DNA of 64,000 nucleotides from Metallibacterium scheffleri (GCF_002077135.1 NZ_LDOS01000002.1:62001-126000), one strand, 5' to 3'; positions 9,306-26,062 are shown, counted from the first letter of the stretch. Made by a program: numbers and translations. The notes: generated by a model from the letters alone, not told the origin.

Positions 9306-9542
9306 ATGCAGCAGCCCGTGTTCACGCTCTACCGCCGCGATGCCTGTCTGCTGTGCGCGCTGGCCGAGGCGCTGCTGGGCGAGGCCGGCGTGATCTACGC
9401 GGTGGTGGATATCGAGTCCAGCGTGGCGCTGGAGGCGCGCTACGGCACGCGCATTCCGGTGCTGGCGCGCGACGATGGCGCCGAGCTGGGCTGGCCGTTC
9501 GATGCCGAGGCGCTGCGCGCCTTCGTCGCGTGTGCGCCGTGA
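9306..9542 (+). CDS. Glutaredoxin-family small protein (DUF836-like)
   Basis: A 78-residue thioredoxin-fold protein with a CLLC redox pair at residues 14-17, the cis-proline stretch TRIPVLARDDG (~48-58), and the closing GWPFDAEALRAF typical of the DUF836 group of glutaredoxin-like proteins. Such proteins are presumed thiol-disulfide carriers in the cytoplasm; the physiological partner is not known. The gene stands alone, divergent from sdaA and convergent with oppF. It is complete and of normal size for the family. Confidence 0.8.
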   Translation: MQQPVFTLYRRDACLLCALAEALLGEAGVIYAVVDIESSVALEARYGTRIPVLARDDGAELGWPFDAEALRAFVACAP

Positions 9543-9567
9543 ACGGCGCTGCACGCGCGACGCGCGG

Positions 9568-10580
9568 TCAGCCCGGCGCGCGGGCCTGGTTCAGCAGCTC
9601 CTCGGCGCGGTGACAGGCGACCTGCCCGCCTGACAGATCGCGCAGCCGCGGGCGCTCGGCGCTGCAGCGCTCGGTGGCGAAAGAGCAACGCGTGCGGAAC
9701 GCGCAGCCCGATGGCGGATCGAACGGCGAGGGGATCTCGCCGCGCACCGGCGCGGCGCGCACCCGGCGCGCGGCATCGGGATCGGGGATCGGCGCGGCCG
9801 CGAACAGCATGCGCGTGTACGGGTGCATGGGCTGCGCGAAGATCGCGTCGCGGCTGGCGATCTCGACCACGCGACCGAGGTACAGCACCAGCACGCGCTG
9901 CGCGATGTGGCGCACGCTGGCCAGGTCGTGGGCGATGAATACCAGGGTCAGCGCGCGCTCGGTCTTGAGATCCTGCAGCAGGTTGATCACCTGCGACTTG
10001 ATCGACACATCGAGCGAGCTCACCGGTTCGTCGCAGACCAGCAGGCGCGGCTCCACCGCCAGCGCGCGCGCGATGCCGATGCGTTGCGCCTGGCCGCCGG
10101 AAAACTCGTGCGCGTAGCGGTTGACCTGGTTGGGCAGCAGGCCGACGCGCTGCATCATCGCCAGCACGCGCGCGTGGCGCTCGGCGCGCGGCAGTTCGGG
10201 GCGCAGCGCGCGCAGCGGCTCGCCGATGATCTGGCCCACGGTCATGCGCGGGTCGAGCGCGGCCAGCGGGTCCTGGAAGATGATCTGCAGCTCGCGGCGC
10301 AGCGGGCGCAGCGACTTCGCGTCCAGCGCCAGCAGATCGTGTCCGGCGTAGTGCAGGTGGCCGCCGCTGCTCGGCACCAGGCGCAGCAGTGCGCGCGCCA
10401 GTGTGGATTTGCCGCAGCCGGATTCGCCGACGATGCCCAGCGTCTCGCGCTCGGCCACGCTGAAGCTGACGCCATCGACCGCGCGCAGCACGCGCTTGCG
10501 CTGCTTCCAGCCACTGCCGGGCACGTGGAAATGCACCGACAGGTCATCGACTTCGAGCAGCGGCGGCGCGACCGGCTCGT

Positions 10581-10584
<4 letters not shown>
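9568..10584 (-). CDS. oppF: Oligopeptide ABC importer ATP-binding protein OppF
   Basis: One of two ATPases powering oligopeptide uptake. Of 338 residues, Walker A GESGCGKST is at 53-61, the signature FSGGQAQRIGIARAL and Walker B LLVCDEPVSSLD follow, and the C-terminal oligopeptide-ABC region has the cysteine-containing segment GCAFRTRCSFATERC, which in DppD/DppF-type subunits may bind an iron-sulfur cluster. It is the last gene of oppABCDF; its ATG overlaps the oppD stop by four bases (ATGA), so translation is coupled. Substrate length preference cannot be judged from the ATPase. Confidence 0.93.
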
Positions 10585-11570
<986 letters not shown>

Positions 11571-11585
11571 GTCAGCGGTCCATGG

Positions 11586-12527
11586 TCAGCGGTCCTTGGG
11601 ATCCAGCGCGTCGCGCAGACCATCGCCGATGAAGTTGAAGCAGTACACGATCACCGCCAGAAAGATCGACGGGATGATCAGTTGGTAGGGGTAGGACTGC
11701 AGCACGCTGGCGCCGTCGCTGACCAGTCCGCCCAGCGAGGTCATCGGCGCCTGCACGCCGAGGCCGAGAAAGCTGAGGAATGCCTCGAACAGGATGATCG
11801 AGGGAATCGTCAGGGTGACGTAGACGATCACGATGCCGATCAGGTTGGGCACGATGTGGCGACGGATGATGCTGGTGTTGCCGACACCACCGGCGCGCGC
11901 GGCCTCGATGAATTCCTTCTGCTTGAGGCTCAGCGTCTGCCCGCGCACGATGCGCGCGATGTCCAGCCACGACACCGCGCCGATGGCCGCGAACATCAGC
12001 AGGATGTTGCGCCCGAACAGCACGATCAGGACGATCACGAACGGGATGAACGGCACCGAGTACAGCACGTCCACGGTGCGCATCATCAGGCCGTCGAGCC
12101 AGCCGCCCACGTAGCCGGCGATGGCGCCCCAGGTGACGCCGATCAGCAGCGTCACCAGCGTGGCCACCACGCCGACCATCAGCGAGATGCGGCAGCCCCA
12201 CAGCACGCGCACGAACAAGTCGCGACCGAGGCCGTCGGTGCCGAACCAGTGCATGCCGGCCAGCGTGGGTCCGTGGTCGAGCAGATTCCAGTCGGGTTGC
12301 GCGTAGTTGTACGGCCACACCCAGGGCAGCACGATGCAGCCCACGGTGATGATGCCGAGCACGACCAGGCTGGTCATCGCCGCGCGGTTGCGGCGCAGCC
12401 GTGCCCAGGCGTCCTGCCACAGGCTGCGTCCGCGCGCGGCATCGCTGCCGGCCAGCGCCTGCGCGCGTAGCGCCGCGCCGCGCCCCGGATACCAGTTGAA
12501 CCACTCGCGGCGCGGTGCGCCGCTCAT
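11586..12527 (-). CDS. oppC: Oligopeptide ABC importer permease OppC
   Basis: Inner-membrane permease of the oligopeptide importer, 313 residues. A hydrophilic N-terminus with a first TM at ~50-72 is followed by the five-helix BPD-type core, with the EAA loop EAARAGGVGNTSIIRRHIVPN around 210-230 that docks on the ATPases. The domain PYNYAQPDWNLLDHG between TM1 and TM2 is the usual OppC periplasmic stretch. The start overlaps the oppB stop by four bases. The stop at 11586 leaves a 15-bp gap to oppD that contains two start-like ATGs out of frame. Confidence 0.93.
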   Translation of the reverse strand: MSGAPRREWFNWYPGRGAALRAQALAGSDAARGRSLWQDAWARLRRNRAAMTSLVVLGIITVGCIVLPWVWPYNYAQPDWNLLDHGPTLAGMHWFGTDGLGRDLFVRVLWGCRISLMVGVVATLVTLLIGVTWGAIAGYVGGWLDGLMMRTVDVLYSVPFIPFVIVLIVLFGRNILLMFAAIGAVSWLDIARIVRGQTLSLKQKEFIEAARAGGVGNTSIIRRHIVPNLIGIVIVYVTLTIPSIILFEAFLSFLGLGVQAPMTSLGGLVSDGASVLQSYPYQLIIPSIFLAVIVYCFNFIGDGLRDALDPKDR

Positions 12528-13456
12528 TGGAAGCGCACGCGCGGGTCGAGGATGCCGTACAGCACATCCGCGACGAGGTTGAACAGCACGATCAGCAATC
12601 CGTACAGCACGGTCACGCCCATCACCAGGGTGTAGTCACGATTCATGGCGCCATTGACGAAGAAGCGCCCGATGCCGGGCAGGCCGAAGATCTCCTCGAC
12701 CACGATCGAGCCGGTGATGGTGTTGACCACCGCCGGGCCGAGGAAGGACACCATCGGCAGCATGGCCGGGCGCAGGGCATGGCGCAGGATCACCGTGCGC
12801 TCGGGCAGGCCCTTGGCGCGCGCGGTGCGGATATAGGGGCTGTTGAGCACCTCGATCATGCTGCCGCGCATGACGCGCGCGGCGTAGGCGATCAGCGGCA
12901 GGCCCAGGGCCACCGCGGGCAGGATCGCGTACAGCGGATCGCCGGCCGACCAGCCGCCCGCCGGCAGCCAGTGCAGCATCACCGCCAGCACCAGGATCAT
13001 CACCGGCGCCAGCACGAAGGTCGGGATGGAGATGCCGGCCATGGCCACCGCCATCGGGAAATAATCCAGCCAGCTGTTCTGCTTCAGCGCCGAGACGATG
13101 CCCAGCGGAATGCCCAGCAGCAGCGCGCCCAGCAGCGCCGGCACGCCGATGGCGATATCCACCGGGAAGCCCTGGCCGATGAGCTGGTTGACCGTGATGC
13201 TGCGATACACGAACGAGGGCCCGAAATTGCCGTGCAGGATGTTGCCCAGATAGTCGAGGTACTGCCGCCACAAGGGCAGGTTGAGGTGGTACATGCGCTC
13301 CAGATTGAGCTTGACCTGTGGCGGCAGCGCGCGCTGCATCTCGAACGGCCCGCCCGGTGCCGCGCGCAGCAGGAAGAACGACAGCGTGATGATGACCAGC
13401 ATGGTCGGGATGGCGCCCAGCAGGCGGCGTGCGGTGTAGCGTGCCAGCGCGCCCAT
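12524..13456 (-). CDS. oppB: Oligopeptide ABC importer permease OppB
   Basis: Partner permease of OppC, 310 residues. TM1 lies at ~10-30 (LLGAIPTMLVIITLSFFLL), followed by the typical periplasmic segment starting APGGPF, then five TMs with the coupling loop RTARAKGLPERTVILRHALRP near 215-235. I chose ATG 13456, which shares a base with the oppA stop (TGATG); the frame is open far upstream, but that part lies antisense-like over oppA and is not OppB-like. The overlap indicates tight coupling to oppA. Confidence 0.93.
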   Translation of the reverse strand: MGALARYTARRLLGAIPTMLVIITLSFFLLRAAPGGPFEMQRALPPQVKLNLERMYHLNLPLWRQYLDYLGNILHGNFGPSFVYRSITVNQLIGQGFPVDIAIGVPALLGALLLGIPLGIVSALKQNSWLDYFPMAVAMAGISIPTFVLAPVMILVLAVMLHWLPAGGWSAGDPLYAILPAVALGLPLIAYAARVMRGSMIEVLNSPYIRTARAKGLPERTVILRHALRPAMLPMVSFLGPAVVNTITGSIVVEEIFGLPGIGRFFVNGAMNRDYTLVMGVTVLYGLLIVLFNLVADVLYGILDPRVRFQ

Positions 13457-15132
13457 CAATGCACCGTGTGCTGCAGGATGGCGATGTATTGCGCCGGGTG
13501 CACGTCGAGCAGATTGGTGTGCCAGCCCGTGACGTAGGGTTTCACCAGGTTGTCCGAGGTATAGAAGTACAGCGGGATGTAGGGCATCTGCGTGCCCAGC
13601 ACGCGCTCGGCCTGCTCGAAATACCGGTAGCGCTGGACGTTGTCGTTGCTGGATTGTGCGGCCTGCAGCAGTTTCTGGAACGGCGCGTAGGAGAAATCGC
13701 CGTAGTTCATCGCATAGCCGACCTGGAACTGGTGCATGAAGGTGTTGGGGTCGAGGTAGTTGCCGATCCACGCGCTCCAGTAGAGCTTGGCGTTCTTGTA
13801 CTGGATGTCCTGCAGCATCACCTTCCACTGCTCGTTCCACAGCCGCACGTCGGCGCCGAGATTCTCCTTCCACATCAGCGTCAGTGCCTCCATGTACTGG
13901 CGCGCCGAGCTGCCTTGGGTGTCGTAGAGCAGCTTCACACGCAGCTCGTGGCCCGGGCCATAGCCGGCGGCGGCGTACAGGCGACGCGCCTCGGCCAGGC
14001 GCCGCGCGCGTGGCCAGTGCGCCCAGTCCGGCACCTGCTGCGTGTAGCCCGGCAACGGCGGCATCAGCGAATACGCCGGAATGAACAGGCCGCGCGCCAG
14101 CTTGTCGTTGAGCACCTTGCGTTCCAGCGCCATCGACAAGGCCAGGCGCAGATCGCGATTGGCGAAGGGCTTTTCGTGCACCAGCATGCCCAGATAGGCG
14201 GTGCCGTAGTACGGCGCGATGTGCACCTGCGCGCCCAGTGCGTGGCGCAGCCAGTCGACGTCGGTGGGCGGAAACGCGGGGCTGTCGGCGAAGTCCAGAT
14301 CATCGGCCAGGTAACGGTCGAGCTTGGAGGCGGAGTTGCTGATCGGATACTCGATTTCCTCGCGCAGGTGCACGGCGCCGACGTTCCAGAAGTAGGGATT
14401 CCTGCGCAGCACCAGGCGGCCATTGACGACTTCGCTGGCCAGATAGAACGCGCCGTTGCTGATCAGGTGCGGCGGCCGCGTCCAGGCCAGGCCCCACTGG
14501 CGGATGGCCGGCGGATACAAGGGGTCGAAATACTCATTGGCCAGCGCCGCCGGTAGATACGGCGTGGGCTCGACCAGATCCACCACCAGCTCGTGCGCGC
14601 CGAGCGTGTGCACGCCCAGCGCCGAGGGCGGCAGCGTGGCGTTGATGATCGCGTTGGCGTTGACGATCATGCTCAGCGATTCGGCGTACTGCGCGGCGGT
14701 GTCCGGGTCGACCTCGCGTTGCCACGAGTACACGAAATCCTGCGCGGTCACCGGCGCGCCGTTGCTCCAGCGTGCGTCGGGGCGCAGGTAGAAGGTCCAG
14801 CGCAGTCCGTTCCTGCTCGTCGTCCAGCGTGACGCCACGCCCGGCACCACTTCGCCCTCGGCGTTGAACTGTGTGAGTCCCTGGAACAGATCGACGAGCA
14901 CGTCGAAGCCAGGCACGTCCGTGGCCAATGAAGGGTCCAGCGTGCGCGGTGAGCTTTGCAGGCTGCGCACGAACACCTGCTGCGCGGGCGGCGCCAGCGC
15001 GGTGCCGACGCTGTAGTGGTGGATCTCGCCGGTGGGCTGGCGCGGTGCGCAGCCGCCGAGCAGCAGCAGCGTCAGCAGCGCGCCGGCGAGGTGGAAACCA
15101 TGGCGCGGCGCGATGCGCTTGGACAGGGGCAT
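13456..15132 (-). CDS. oppA: Oligopeptide-binding lipoprotein OppA
   Basis: Substrate-binding component of the importer. The 558 residues begin with a lipoprotein signal peptide: hydrophobic stretch to LLLLGGCAP, with the lipid-modified cysteine at residue 28. SBP family 5 features follow (RSLQSSPRTLDPSLATD, GLRWTFYLRPDARWSNG, PVTAQDFVYSWQR). This matches peptide-binding OppA/MppA proteins rather than nickel- or dipeptide-specific ones, though the exact ligand is unknown. It is the first gene of oppABCDF. About 140 bp separate it from the same-strand SemiSWEET gene upstream, enough for its own promoter. Confidence 0.93.
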   Translation of the reverse strand: MPLSKRIAPRHGFHLAGALLTLLLLGGCAPRQPTGEIHHYSVGTALAPPAQQVFVRSLQSSPRTLDPSLATDVPGFDVLVDLFQGLTQFNAEGEVVPGVASRWTTSRNGLRWTFYLRPDARWSNGAPVTAQDFVYSWQREVDPDTAAQYAESLSMIVNANAIINATLPPSALGVHTLGAHELVVDLVEPTPYLPAALANEYFDPLYPPAIRQWGLAWTRPPHLISNGAFYLASEVVNGRLVLRRNPYFWNVGAVHLREEIEYPISNSASKLDRYLADDLDFADSPAFPPTDVDWLRHALGAQVHIAPYYGTAYLGMLVHEKPFANRDLRLALSMALERKVLNDKLARGLFIPAYSLMPPLPGYTQQVPDWAHWPRARRLAEARRLYAAAGYGPGHELRVKLLYDTQGSSARQYMEALTLMWKENLGADVRLWNEQWKVMLQDIQYKNAKLYWSAWIGNYLDPNTFMHQFQVGYAMNYGDFSYAPFQKLLQAAQSSNDNVQRYRYFEQAERVLGTQMPYIPLYFYTSDNLVKPYVTGWHTNLLDVHPAQYIAILQHTVH

Positions 15133-15276
15133 GAAGGACTGCGTGCAGAACCGCGAGGCGGCGATGAAGTTCTGATCGGCAGCGTCCGCACAAGTTCCCC
15201 GTGGTCGCGCGCACGGGCGATCACATTCAGCGCGTGGTCGCGTGAGTCATCCGCAAGACAGGCGCGTGGTGGTGCA

Positions 15277-18364
<3,088 letters not shown>

Positions 18365-18410
18365 TCCCGCCCCGGGCGTGGCTCCGCACCGCGGCATACG
18401 CCCGCACTGG

Positions 18411-18438
18411 CTTGATTCCCGCGCCCGCAGCCGCATCT
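18411..18438 (+). promoter_or_regulatory. Candidate sigma-32 heat-shock promoter for clpB
   Basis: CTTGATT (18411-18417) and CCGCATCT (18431-18438), separated by 13 bp, match the sigma-32 pattern CTTGAAA-N11-16-CCCCATnT with two and one differences respectively. It lies 49 bp upstream of the clpB start, in the gap after leuS. ClpB is a known heat-shock regulon member, which makes the match meaningful; transcription start is not shown. Confidence 0.55.
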
Positions 18439-18486
18439 CGGATGTAGTGGCGGCACCTCGCCGCCTTTCGTTTGCGGGGATCAACC

Positions 18487-21093
<2,607 letters not shown>

Positions 21094-21102
21094 GCCGCGC
21101 AC

Positions 21103-21130
21103 AAAAAAGCGGCCGGGTTGCCCCGGCCGC
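21103..21130 (-). terminator. Rho-independent terminator of the TonB-dependent receptor gene
   Basis: GCGGCCGGG (21109-21117) and CCCGGCCGC (21122-21130) form a perfect 9-bp stem; on the minus strand it is followed by six T (A-run at 21103-21108). It lies 24 bp beyond the receptor stop and would also act as a barrier for clpB transcripts coming the other way. Confidence 0.85.
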
Positions 21131-21154
21131 AGTGTGCTTGACGCGGGTCCGCGC

Positions 21155-23551
21155 TTACCAGCGGAACGTTGCGGTGCCGTAGTAATAGGCGCCGCTGAAT
21201 CCGAACGGCGAGGAGTTGGGATAGGCCAGGATGCCGCCGAAATTGTTGGCGGCGTTGTTTTGATCCGGGTACTGGTTGGTCAGGTTGTTGGCGCCGACGG
21301 TGAAATCCCAGTTGTTCCACAGATAACTGACCGAGGCGTCGAGCAGCACCTTGGCGCCGTAGGTCTGATCGCCCGACGGCGTGCTGCCATAGATTGTCCA
21401 GGTGCCGTAGCGCGTGGCCTGGCCGTGCACGCGCCAGCTGCCCAGGCTCCAGTCCGCGGCCAGGAACACCTTGTCCTTGGGCGTGCTGTTGGTGATGTAA
21501 CCCTGGTTGGTGCGGTCGATCACCGGCAGGGTCAATCCGGCCAGGCCCAGTTGCGGCGGATTGGGTGCGATCGACAGGATCGTGGTCTTGTTGTAGTTGA
21601 GACCGCCGGTGAACTTGAGTGTGCTGCTGTCGCCCAGCTGCACGGGATAGGTGCCCACCACATCCACGCCGCGCGTGCGTGTGCTCACCGCATTGGTGAA
21701 GAAGCGCCCGCCACTGACGAACGGGATGCCCACCGAGGTCAGGTAATTCTGCACCGCGGTGCCAACCAGGTTGCCGCTGAGGATGATGCGATTGTCGATG
21801 CTGATCTGATACAGATCGACCGTTGCGTAGAGGCCGCTTTGCGGCGTGAACACCAGGCCGATGCTGTAGTTGTGCGACTTCTCCGGCTGCAGCGGTTGTG
21901 CGCCCAGCGCCACCGCCGCCGGATTGTTCACCGGGAACGTGCGGATGGTGAATGGCACCAGCGTGTTGCCGACGTTGACGAAGTTGATCGCCGTGCTGGA
22001 GTACCACTCCTGCTGCAGCGAGGGTGCGCGGAAACCGGTCGAGGCCGTGGCACGCAAGGCCACCGTGTCATTGAATCCGTAACGACCGGAGAACTTCCAC
22101 GAGGTCGTGCTGCCGAAATCACTGTAGTTCTCGTGGCGCACCGCGAAACCGCCGGAGAGCTGGTCGTTGAAATCGGTTTCCAGGTCCAGGTACGCGGCGT
22201 TGTCGTGACGGCTGTGCGTGCCGGCATCGAGCGGCTGGTAGCCTGGGAACACCTGCGCGCCCGCGCCAGCGTACGAGGCCGCGTCCCCCTGCTTGATGGT
22301 GAACGAGTCCTTGCGATGCTCGAGTCCCCAGGCCACGGTCAGCGGATTCTTCAGCCAGCTCAGATCCACGCCCTTGTTGAAATCGGCGTTCAGCACATCC
22401 TCGCGATTGAGCAGGGTGCCGATATAAAAACCGGTCGGCGAAGCCGCGCCCAGCGAGTAGTTGAAGGTGTTGCTGGTGTCGAGCTTCCAGTGATTGCCAC
22501 CGGTGTTGTAACTGAGGTCGTAATGCCAGCCGTCGAGCACCGTGCCGCGCAGGCCCGCGACCAGCGAGGTATCGAGGATGGAACTGTTTTCGATCGGCAG
22601 GTAACCGGCCGGGTAGACCGCCACCGCCGCCGGATTGCTGGCGCTGTAGGCCGACAGCGAGCGGAAAAACCCGCCGGCGCTGACGTTGCGCTTGTTGAAA
22701 ACGCTGAACGCGTAGAACTGCACCTGCGGGGTCAGGTCGTACTGCATGTTGATCGCGGCGTTCTTCTGCTTGAGCAGCGGAATGCCGTAGTGGAACGTGA
22801 CCTGGCCGTAAGTCGGATTGGTCGGATAGCGCAGATCCGGGCCGGCGAGATTGGTCGGGTCCTGATGCGTGTAGTCGGCGCTCAGATAGATCCAGCCCTT
22901 CTGACCCAGCGCGAAGCCACCATCGGCGCCGCCCTGCGCGGTGCGGCCATCGGCGTTGTCGTGCTTGCTGTACTGGCCCAGCGTGCCGCTGACCGAGCCG
23001 CCGTGATTGCCGCCCTTGAGGATGATGTTGATCACGCCGGCGATGGCGTCCGAGCCGTACTGCGCCGCGGCGCCGTCGCGCAGGACCTCGATGCGCGCGA
23101 TCGCGTTCATCGGAATGGCGTTGAGATCCACCGGCGAGGAGCCGCGCCCCAGCGTGCCGTTGACGTTGACGATGGCCGTGGTGTGCTGGCGCTTGCCGTT
23201 GATCAGCACCAGGGTTTCGTCCGGCGAGAGACCACGCAACTGCGCCGGCTGGATCGCGTCGGTGCCGTCGGTGACGGAGGGTTGCGGAAAATTGAACGAT
23301 GGCAGCAGCGTGCGCAGTGCCTGCGCCAGACTCGGGGCGCCGGTCTGCTCGAGATCCTTCGGCGTGAGCACGTCGATCGGTGCCATTGAATACGCCACCG
23401 TGCGATCGGCCATGCGCGTGCCGGTGACGACCACGGTCTGCAGTTCCTTGGCCTTGGTCGGCTGTTGCTTCGCATCCTGCGCGTGGGTGACGCCGGCGGC
23501 GGCGAGTGCAGCGAACAAAACCGCGTGTCGCGGTGCGGGTGCGAATCTCAT
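21155..23551 (-). CDS. TonB-dependent outer-membrane receptor
   Basis: A 798-residue ligand-gated outer-membrane channel energised by TonB-ExbBD. Signal peptide (cleavage likely after THA, residue ~24), a TonB-box-like segment ELQTVVVTGTR at ~36-46, a plug domain (~50-170) with VLINGKRQH and LPSFNF motifs, then a 22-stranded barrel region ending with the outer-membrane C-terminal aromatic (TATFRW). The Plug/RQH style resembles the iron-complex receptor group common in Xanthomonadales, but no substrate-specific partner gene (siderophore synthesis, carbohydrate enzymes) lies nearby. GAGGGG precedes ATG 23551, and an AT-rich promoter region lies upstream. Confidence 0.92.
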   Translation of the reverse strand: MRFAPAPRHAVLFAALAAAGVTHAQDAKQQPTKAKELQTVVVTGTRMADRTVAYSMAPIDVLTPKDLEQTGAPSLAQALRTLLPSFNFPQPSVTDGTDAIQPAQLRGLSPDETLVLINGKRQHTTAIVNVNGTLGRGSSPVDLNAIPMNAIARIEVLRDGAAAQYGSDAIAGVINIILKGGNHGGSVSGTLGQYSKHDNADGRTAQGGADGGFALGQKGWIYLSADYTHQDPTNLAGPDLRYPTNPTYGQVTFHYGIPLLKQKNAAINMQYDLTPQVQFYAFSVFNKRNVSAGGFFRSLSAYSASNPAAVAVYPAGYLPIENSSILDTSLVAGLRGTVLDGWHYDLSYNTGGNHWKLDTSNTFNYSLGAASPTGFYIGTLLNREDVLNADFNKGVDLSWLKNPLTVAWGLEHRKDSFTIKQGDAASYAGAGAQVFPGYQPLDAGTHSRHDNAAYLDLETDFNDQLSGGFAVRHENYSDFGSTTSWKFSGRYGFNDTVALRATASTGFRAPSLQQEWYSSTAINFVNVGNTLVPFTIRTFPVNNPAAVALGAQPLQPEKSHNYSIGLVFTPQSGLYATVDLYQISIDNRIILSGNLVGTAVQNYLTSVGIPFVSGGRFFTNAVSTRTRGVDVVGTYPVQLGDSSTLKFTGGLNYNKTTILSIAPNPPQLGLAGLTLPVIDRTNQGYITNSTPKDKVFLAADWSLGSWRVHGQATRYGTWTIYGSTPSGDQTYGAKVLLDASVSYLWNNWDFTVGANNLTNQYPDQNNAANNFGGILAYPNSSPFGFSGAYYYGTATFRW

Positions 23552-23621
23552 GCGGGTAACCCCTCGATGGTCGAATCAGCCCTGATCGCGCCGGCCCGGT
23601 GCCGGCCTCCTTGATGCGAAC

Positions 23622-23648
23622 GTAATATCTGTGTATCAATTTAGTCAA
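23622..23648 (-). promoter_or_regulatory. Candidate promoter of the TonB-dependent receptor gene
   Basis: On the minus strand TTGACT (23648-23643) and TATTAC (23627-23622) are 15 bp apart within an unusually AT-rich patch (23611-23660) of an otherwise GC-rich gap. This is a sigma-70-like but imperfect match with short spacing. No Fur-box could be recognised with confidence. Confidence 0.35.
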
Positions 23649-23817
23649 ATTGCAATTAAGTCACGCCGGGCATGCAGTCTTGCCAGCATGCGTCGCATCC
23701 GGCTCGCAAATCGCCCGACAGGCTGCCGGTGCGGGGACTGCACGTGCCCCTGCCGGGCTTGATCCGCAGCCTGCGCGCCCCAATGCTGCATGCGCTTGCA
23801 CACTCGATGGTTTCTCC

Positions 23818-24144
23818 ATGCCGATCTACGCTTACAGATGCACTGCCTGCGGCCATGCGTTCGACCGCCTGCAAAAACTTTCCGATCCTGCGCCTGATGC
23901 CTGTCCGGCCTGTGGTGCCGCCCAGGTGCAGCGGCAAGTCACGGCACCGGCGTTTCGGCTGGCTGGCAGCGGCTGGTACGAAACCGATTTCAAGAAGGAT
24001 GGCCAGCGCAACGTCGTGCGCAAGGACGAGGCGCCGGCCGCAGCCGCTGCCGACAAACCCGCGGCCGAGGCCAAACCCGCGGCCGAGGCCAAGCCGGCCG
24101 GCGCCGGCGCGCACCGTTGCGGCAGCGGTTGCGGCTGCAACTGA
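23818..24144 (+). CDS. FmdB-family zinc-ribbon protein
   Basis: A 108-residue protein with a rubredoxin-like/zinc-ribbon N-terminus: C8-x2-C11 in [11 protein letters not shown] and C29-x2-C32 in DACPACGA, as in FmdB putative regulatory proteins. The middle [14 protein letters not shown] is typical of the family. The C-terminal half is low complexity, with two PAAEAK repeats and a cysteine-rich tail ([10 protein letters not shown]) that may bind metal. Function in the family is uncertain (transcription or metal handling). I chose ATG 23818, where homology begins. It is encoded 71 bp upstream of aspS, a neighbourhood I recall for many gamma- and beta-proteobacteria. Confidence 0.85.
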   Translation: MPIYAYRCTACGHAFDRLQKLSDPAPDACPACGAAQVQRQVTAPAFRLAGSGWYETDFKKDGQRNVVRKDEAPAAAAADKPAAEAKPAAEAKPAGAGAHRCGSGCGCN

Positions 24145-24215
24145 GCGCGCACGCCAGCGCCGGGTGCGCTGCTAACATGATTGGTTTGCATCGCCCATCA
24201 GGCGTGGAGCCACCC

Positions 24216-25976
24216 ATGCGCAGCCATTACTGCGGCCAGATCGACGCTGGCCTGATCGATCATGAAGTCAGCCTGTGCGGCTGGGTGGATACGCGCCGCG
24301 ACCACGGCGGCGTGGTGTTTCTGGACCTGCGTGACCATACCGGCATCGCCCAGATCGTGGTCGAGCCCGACAACGCCGCGGCCTATGCCGCGCTGGCCGG
24401 TGCCAGTTACGAGTGGTGCCTGCGCGTGCAGGGCACGGTGCGCAAGCGCATCAATGCCAATGAGCGCATCGCCACCGGCGCCTTCGAGGTGCTGGCCGCG
24501 CGCGTCGAGGTGCTGAATGCCGCGCGCGATCTGCCGTTCGCGCTGCACGAGCCCACCCACGAGGACACGCGCCTCGCGCAGCGGCATCTGGACCTGCGCC
24601 GGCCCGAGATGCAGCACGCCTTGCGCACGCGCACGCGCCTGACGCGGGCGCTGCGCAACTGGCTGGACGCGCGCGATTTCCAGGACCTGGAAACGCCGAT
24701 CCTGACCAAAGCCACGCCCGAGGGCGCGCGCGATTTCCTGGTGCCGGCGCGTCTGCACGCCGGCGAGTTCTACGCGTTGCCGCAATCGCCGCAGCTGTTC
24801 AAGCAGTTGCTGATGATCGCCGGCTTCGATCGCTACTACCAGATCGCGCGCTGCTTCCGCGACGAGGCGCTGCGCGCCGACCGCCAGCTCGAATTCACCC
24901 AGCTCGACATGGAGTTCGCCTTCGTCGACGAGCGCGCGGTGCAGGACACGGTCGAGGCGATGATCCGCGACGTGTTCGCCGCGGTCGGCGGCATCGCGCT
25001 GGCCGATCCGTTCCCGCGCATGAGCTGGCAGGAGGCGATGACGCGCTATGGTTCGGACAAGCCGGACCTGCGCATCGCCATCGAATTGACCGACATCGCC
25101 GCGCTGGTGCGCGGCAGCGAGTTCAAGGTGTTCAGCGAGTGGGCGCAAGCTGCCGACGGGCGCGTGATCGCGCTGCGCGCGCCGGGTGGCGCGGCGCTGT
25201 CGCGCAAGGCCATCGACGACTGCGCCGCGCACGTCGCCAGGTTCGGCGCCAGGGGTCTGGCATGGATGAAGGTCGATGATGTCGGCAAGGGTCGTGCCGG
25301 CATCAGCTCGCCCATCGCCAAGTTCCTCGACGACGCCACGCTGGCGGCGATCCTCGCGGCTACCGGCGCGGCCAGCGGCGACGCGATCTTCTTTGGTGCC
25401 GCCGGTTTCAAGACCGCCAGCGAATTCATGGGTGCGCTGCGCCTGAAGCTGGGCCGTGATCTGGGTCTGGTGGAAAACGCCTGGCGTCCGCTGTGGGTCA
25501 CCGATTTTCCGATGTTCGAGTGGGATGCCGCGGCGCAGCGTCACGTGGCCTTGCACCACCCGTTCACCGCGCCCAAGGTGGACGACGTCGCCGCGTTGTG
25601 CGCCGATCCCGCCAATGCCGTCAGCCGCGGCTACGACATGGTGCTCAATGGCAACGAGATCGGCGGCGGCTCGATCCGCATCCATCGCCCGGACATGCAG
25701 CGCGCGGTGTTCGATCTGCTCGGCATCAGCCCCGAGGAAGCCGAGGCCAAGTTCGGCTTTCTGCTGCGCGCGCTCGGCCACGGCGCACCGCCACACGGCG
25801 GCATCGCCTTCGGCATCGATCGCCTGGCCGCGCTGCTGGCCGGCACCGATTCGATCCGCGAAGTGATCGCCTTCCCCAAGACCACCGGCGCGCAATGCCT
25901 GCTCACTGGCGCGCCCGCGCCGGTGCCGGATGCGCAACTGGCCGAGTTGCATATCGCCGTGCGCAAGGAGGAATAG
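24216..25976 (+). CDS. aspS: Aspartyl-tRNA synthetase
   Basis: Class II synthetase that charges tRNA-Asp. The 586 residues have an N-terminal OB-fold anticodon-binding domain (~1-110), motif 2 [18 protein letters not shown] (~215-232), a GAD insertion domain (~290-420) typical of bacterial AspRS, and motif 3 [15 protein letters not shown] near 530. Its size is the bacterial norm. GGAG precedes ATG 24216; the frame is open upstream to 24117, but that overlaps the FmdB-like gene and lacks homology. Whether it is discriminating or also charges tRNA-Asn cannot be told from the motifs I can read. Confidence 0.97.
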   Translation: MRSHYCGQIDAGLIDHEVSLCGWVDTRRDHGGVVFLDLRDHTGIAQIVVEPDNAAAYAALAGASYEWCLRVQGTVRKRINANERIATGAFEVLAARVEVLNAARDLPFALHEPTHEDTRLAQRHLDLRRPEMQHALRTRTRLTRALRNWLDARDFQDLETPILTKATPEGARDFLVPARLHAGEFYALPQSPQLFKQLLMIAGFDRYYQIARCFRDEALRADRQLEFTQLDMEFAFVDERAVQDTVEAMIRDVFAAVGGIALADPFPRMSWQEAMTRYGSDKPDLRIAIELTDIAALVRGSEFKVFSEWAQAADGRVIALRAPGGAALSRKAIDDCAAHVARFGARGLAWMKVDDVGKGRAGISSPIAKFLDDATLAAILAATGAASGDAIFFGAAGFKTASEFMGALRLKLGRDLGLVENAWRPLWVTDFPMFEWDAAAQRHVALHHPFTAPKVDDVAALCADPANAVSRGYDMVLNGNEIGGGSIRIHRPDMQRAVFDLLGISPEEAEAKFGFLLRALGHGAPPHGGIAFGIDRLAALLAGTDSIREVIAFPKTTGAQCLLTGAPAPVPDAQLAELHIAVRKEE

Positions 25977-26062
25977 CGTCGCGGTGCGGCTGCTGGCGAA
26001 CTCATTCACGCGGCGTTGCGGGTAGAATGCTGCGCTGCGAAAACCATTGACGAGGAAGCGAG

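Noticed and set aside
12524..13873. A 449-residue form of OppB with a 139-residue N-terminal extension
   Set aside because: The extension is antisense-like sequence over oppA; ATG 13456 overlaps the oppA stop and begins at OppB homology.
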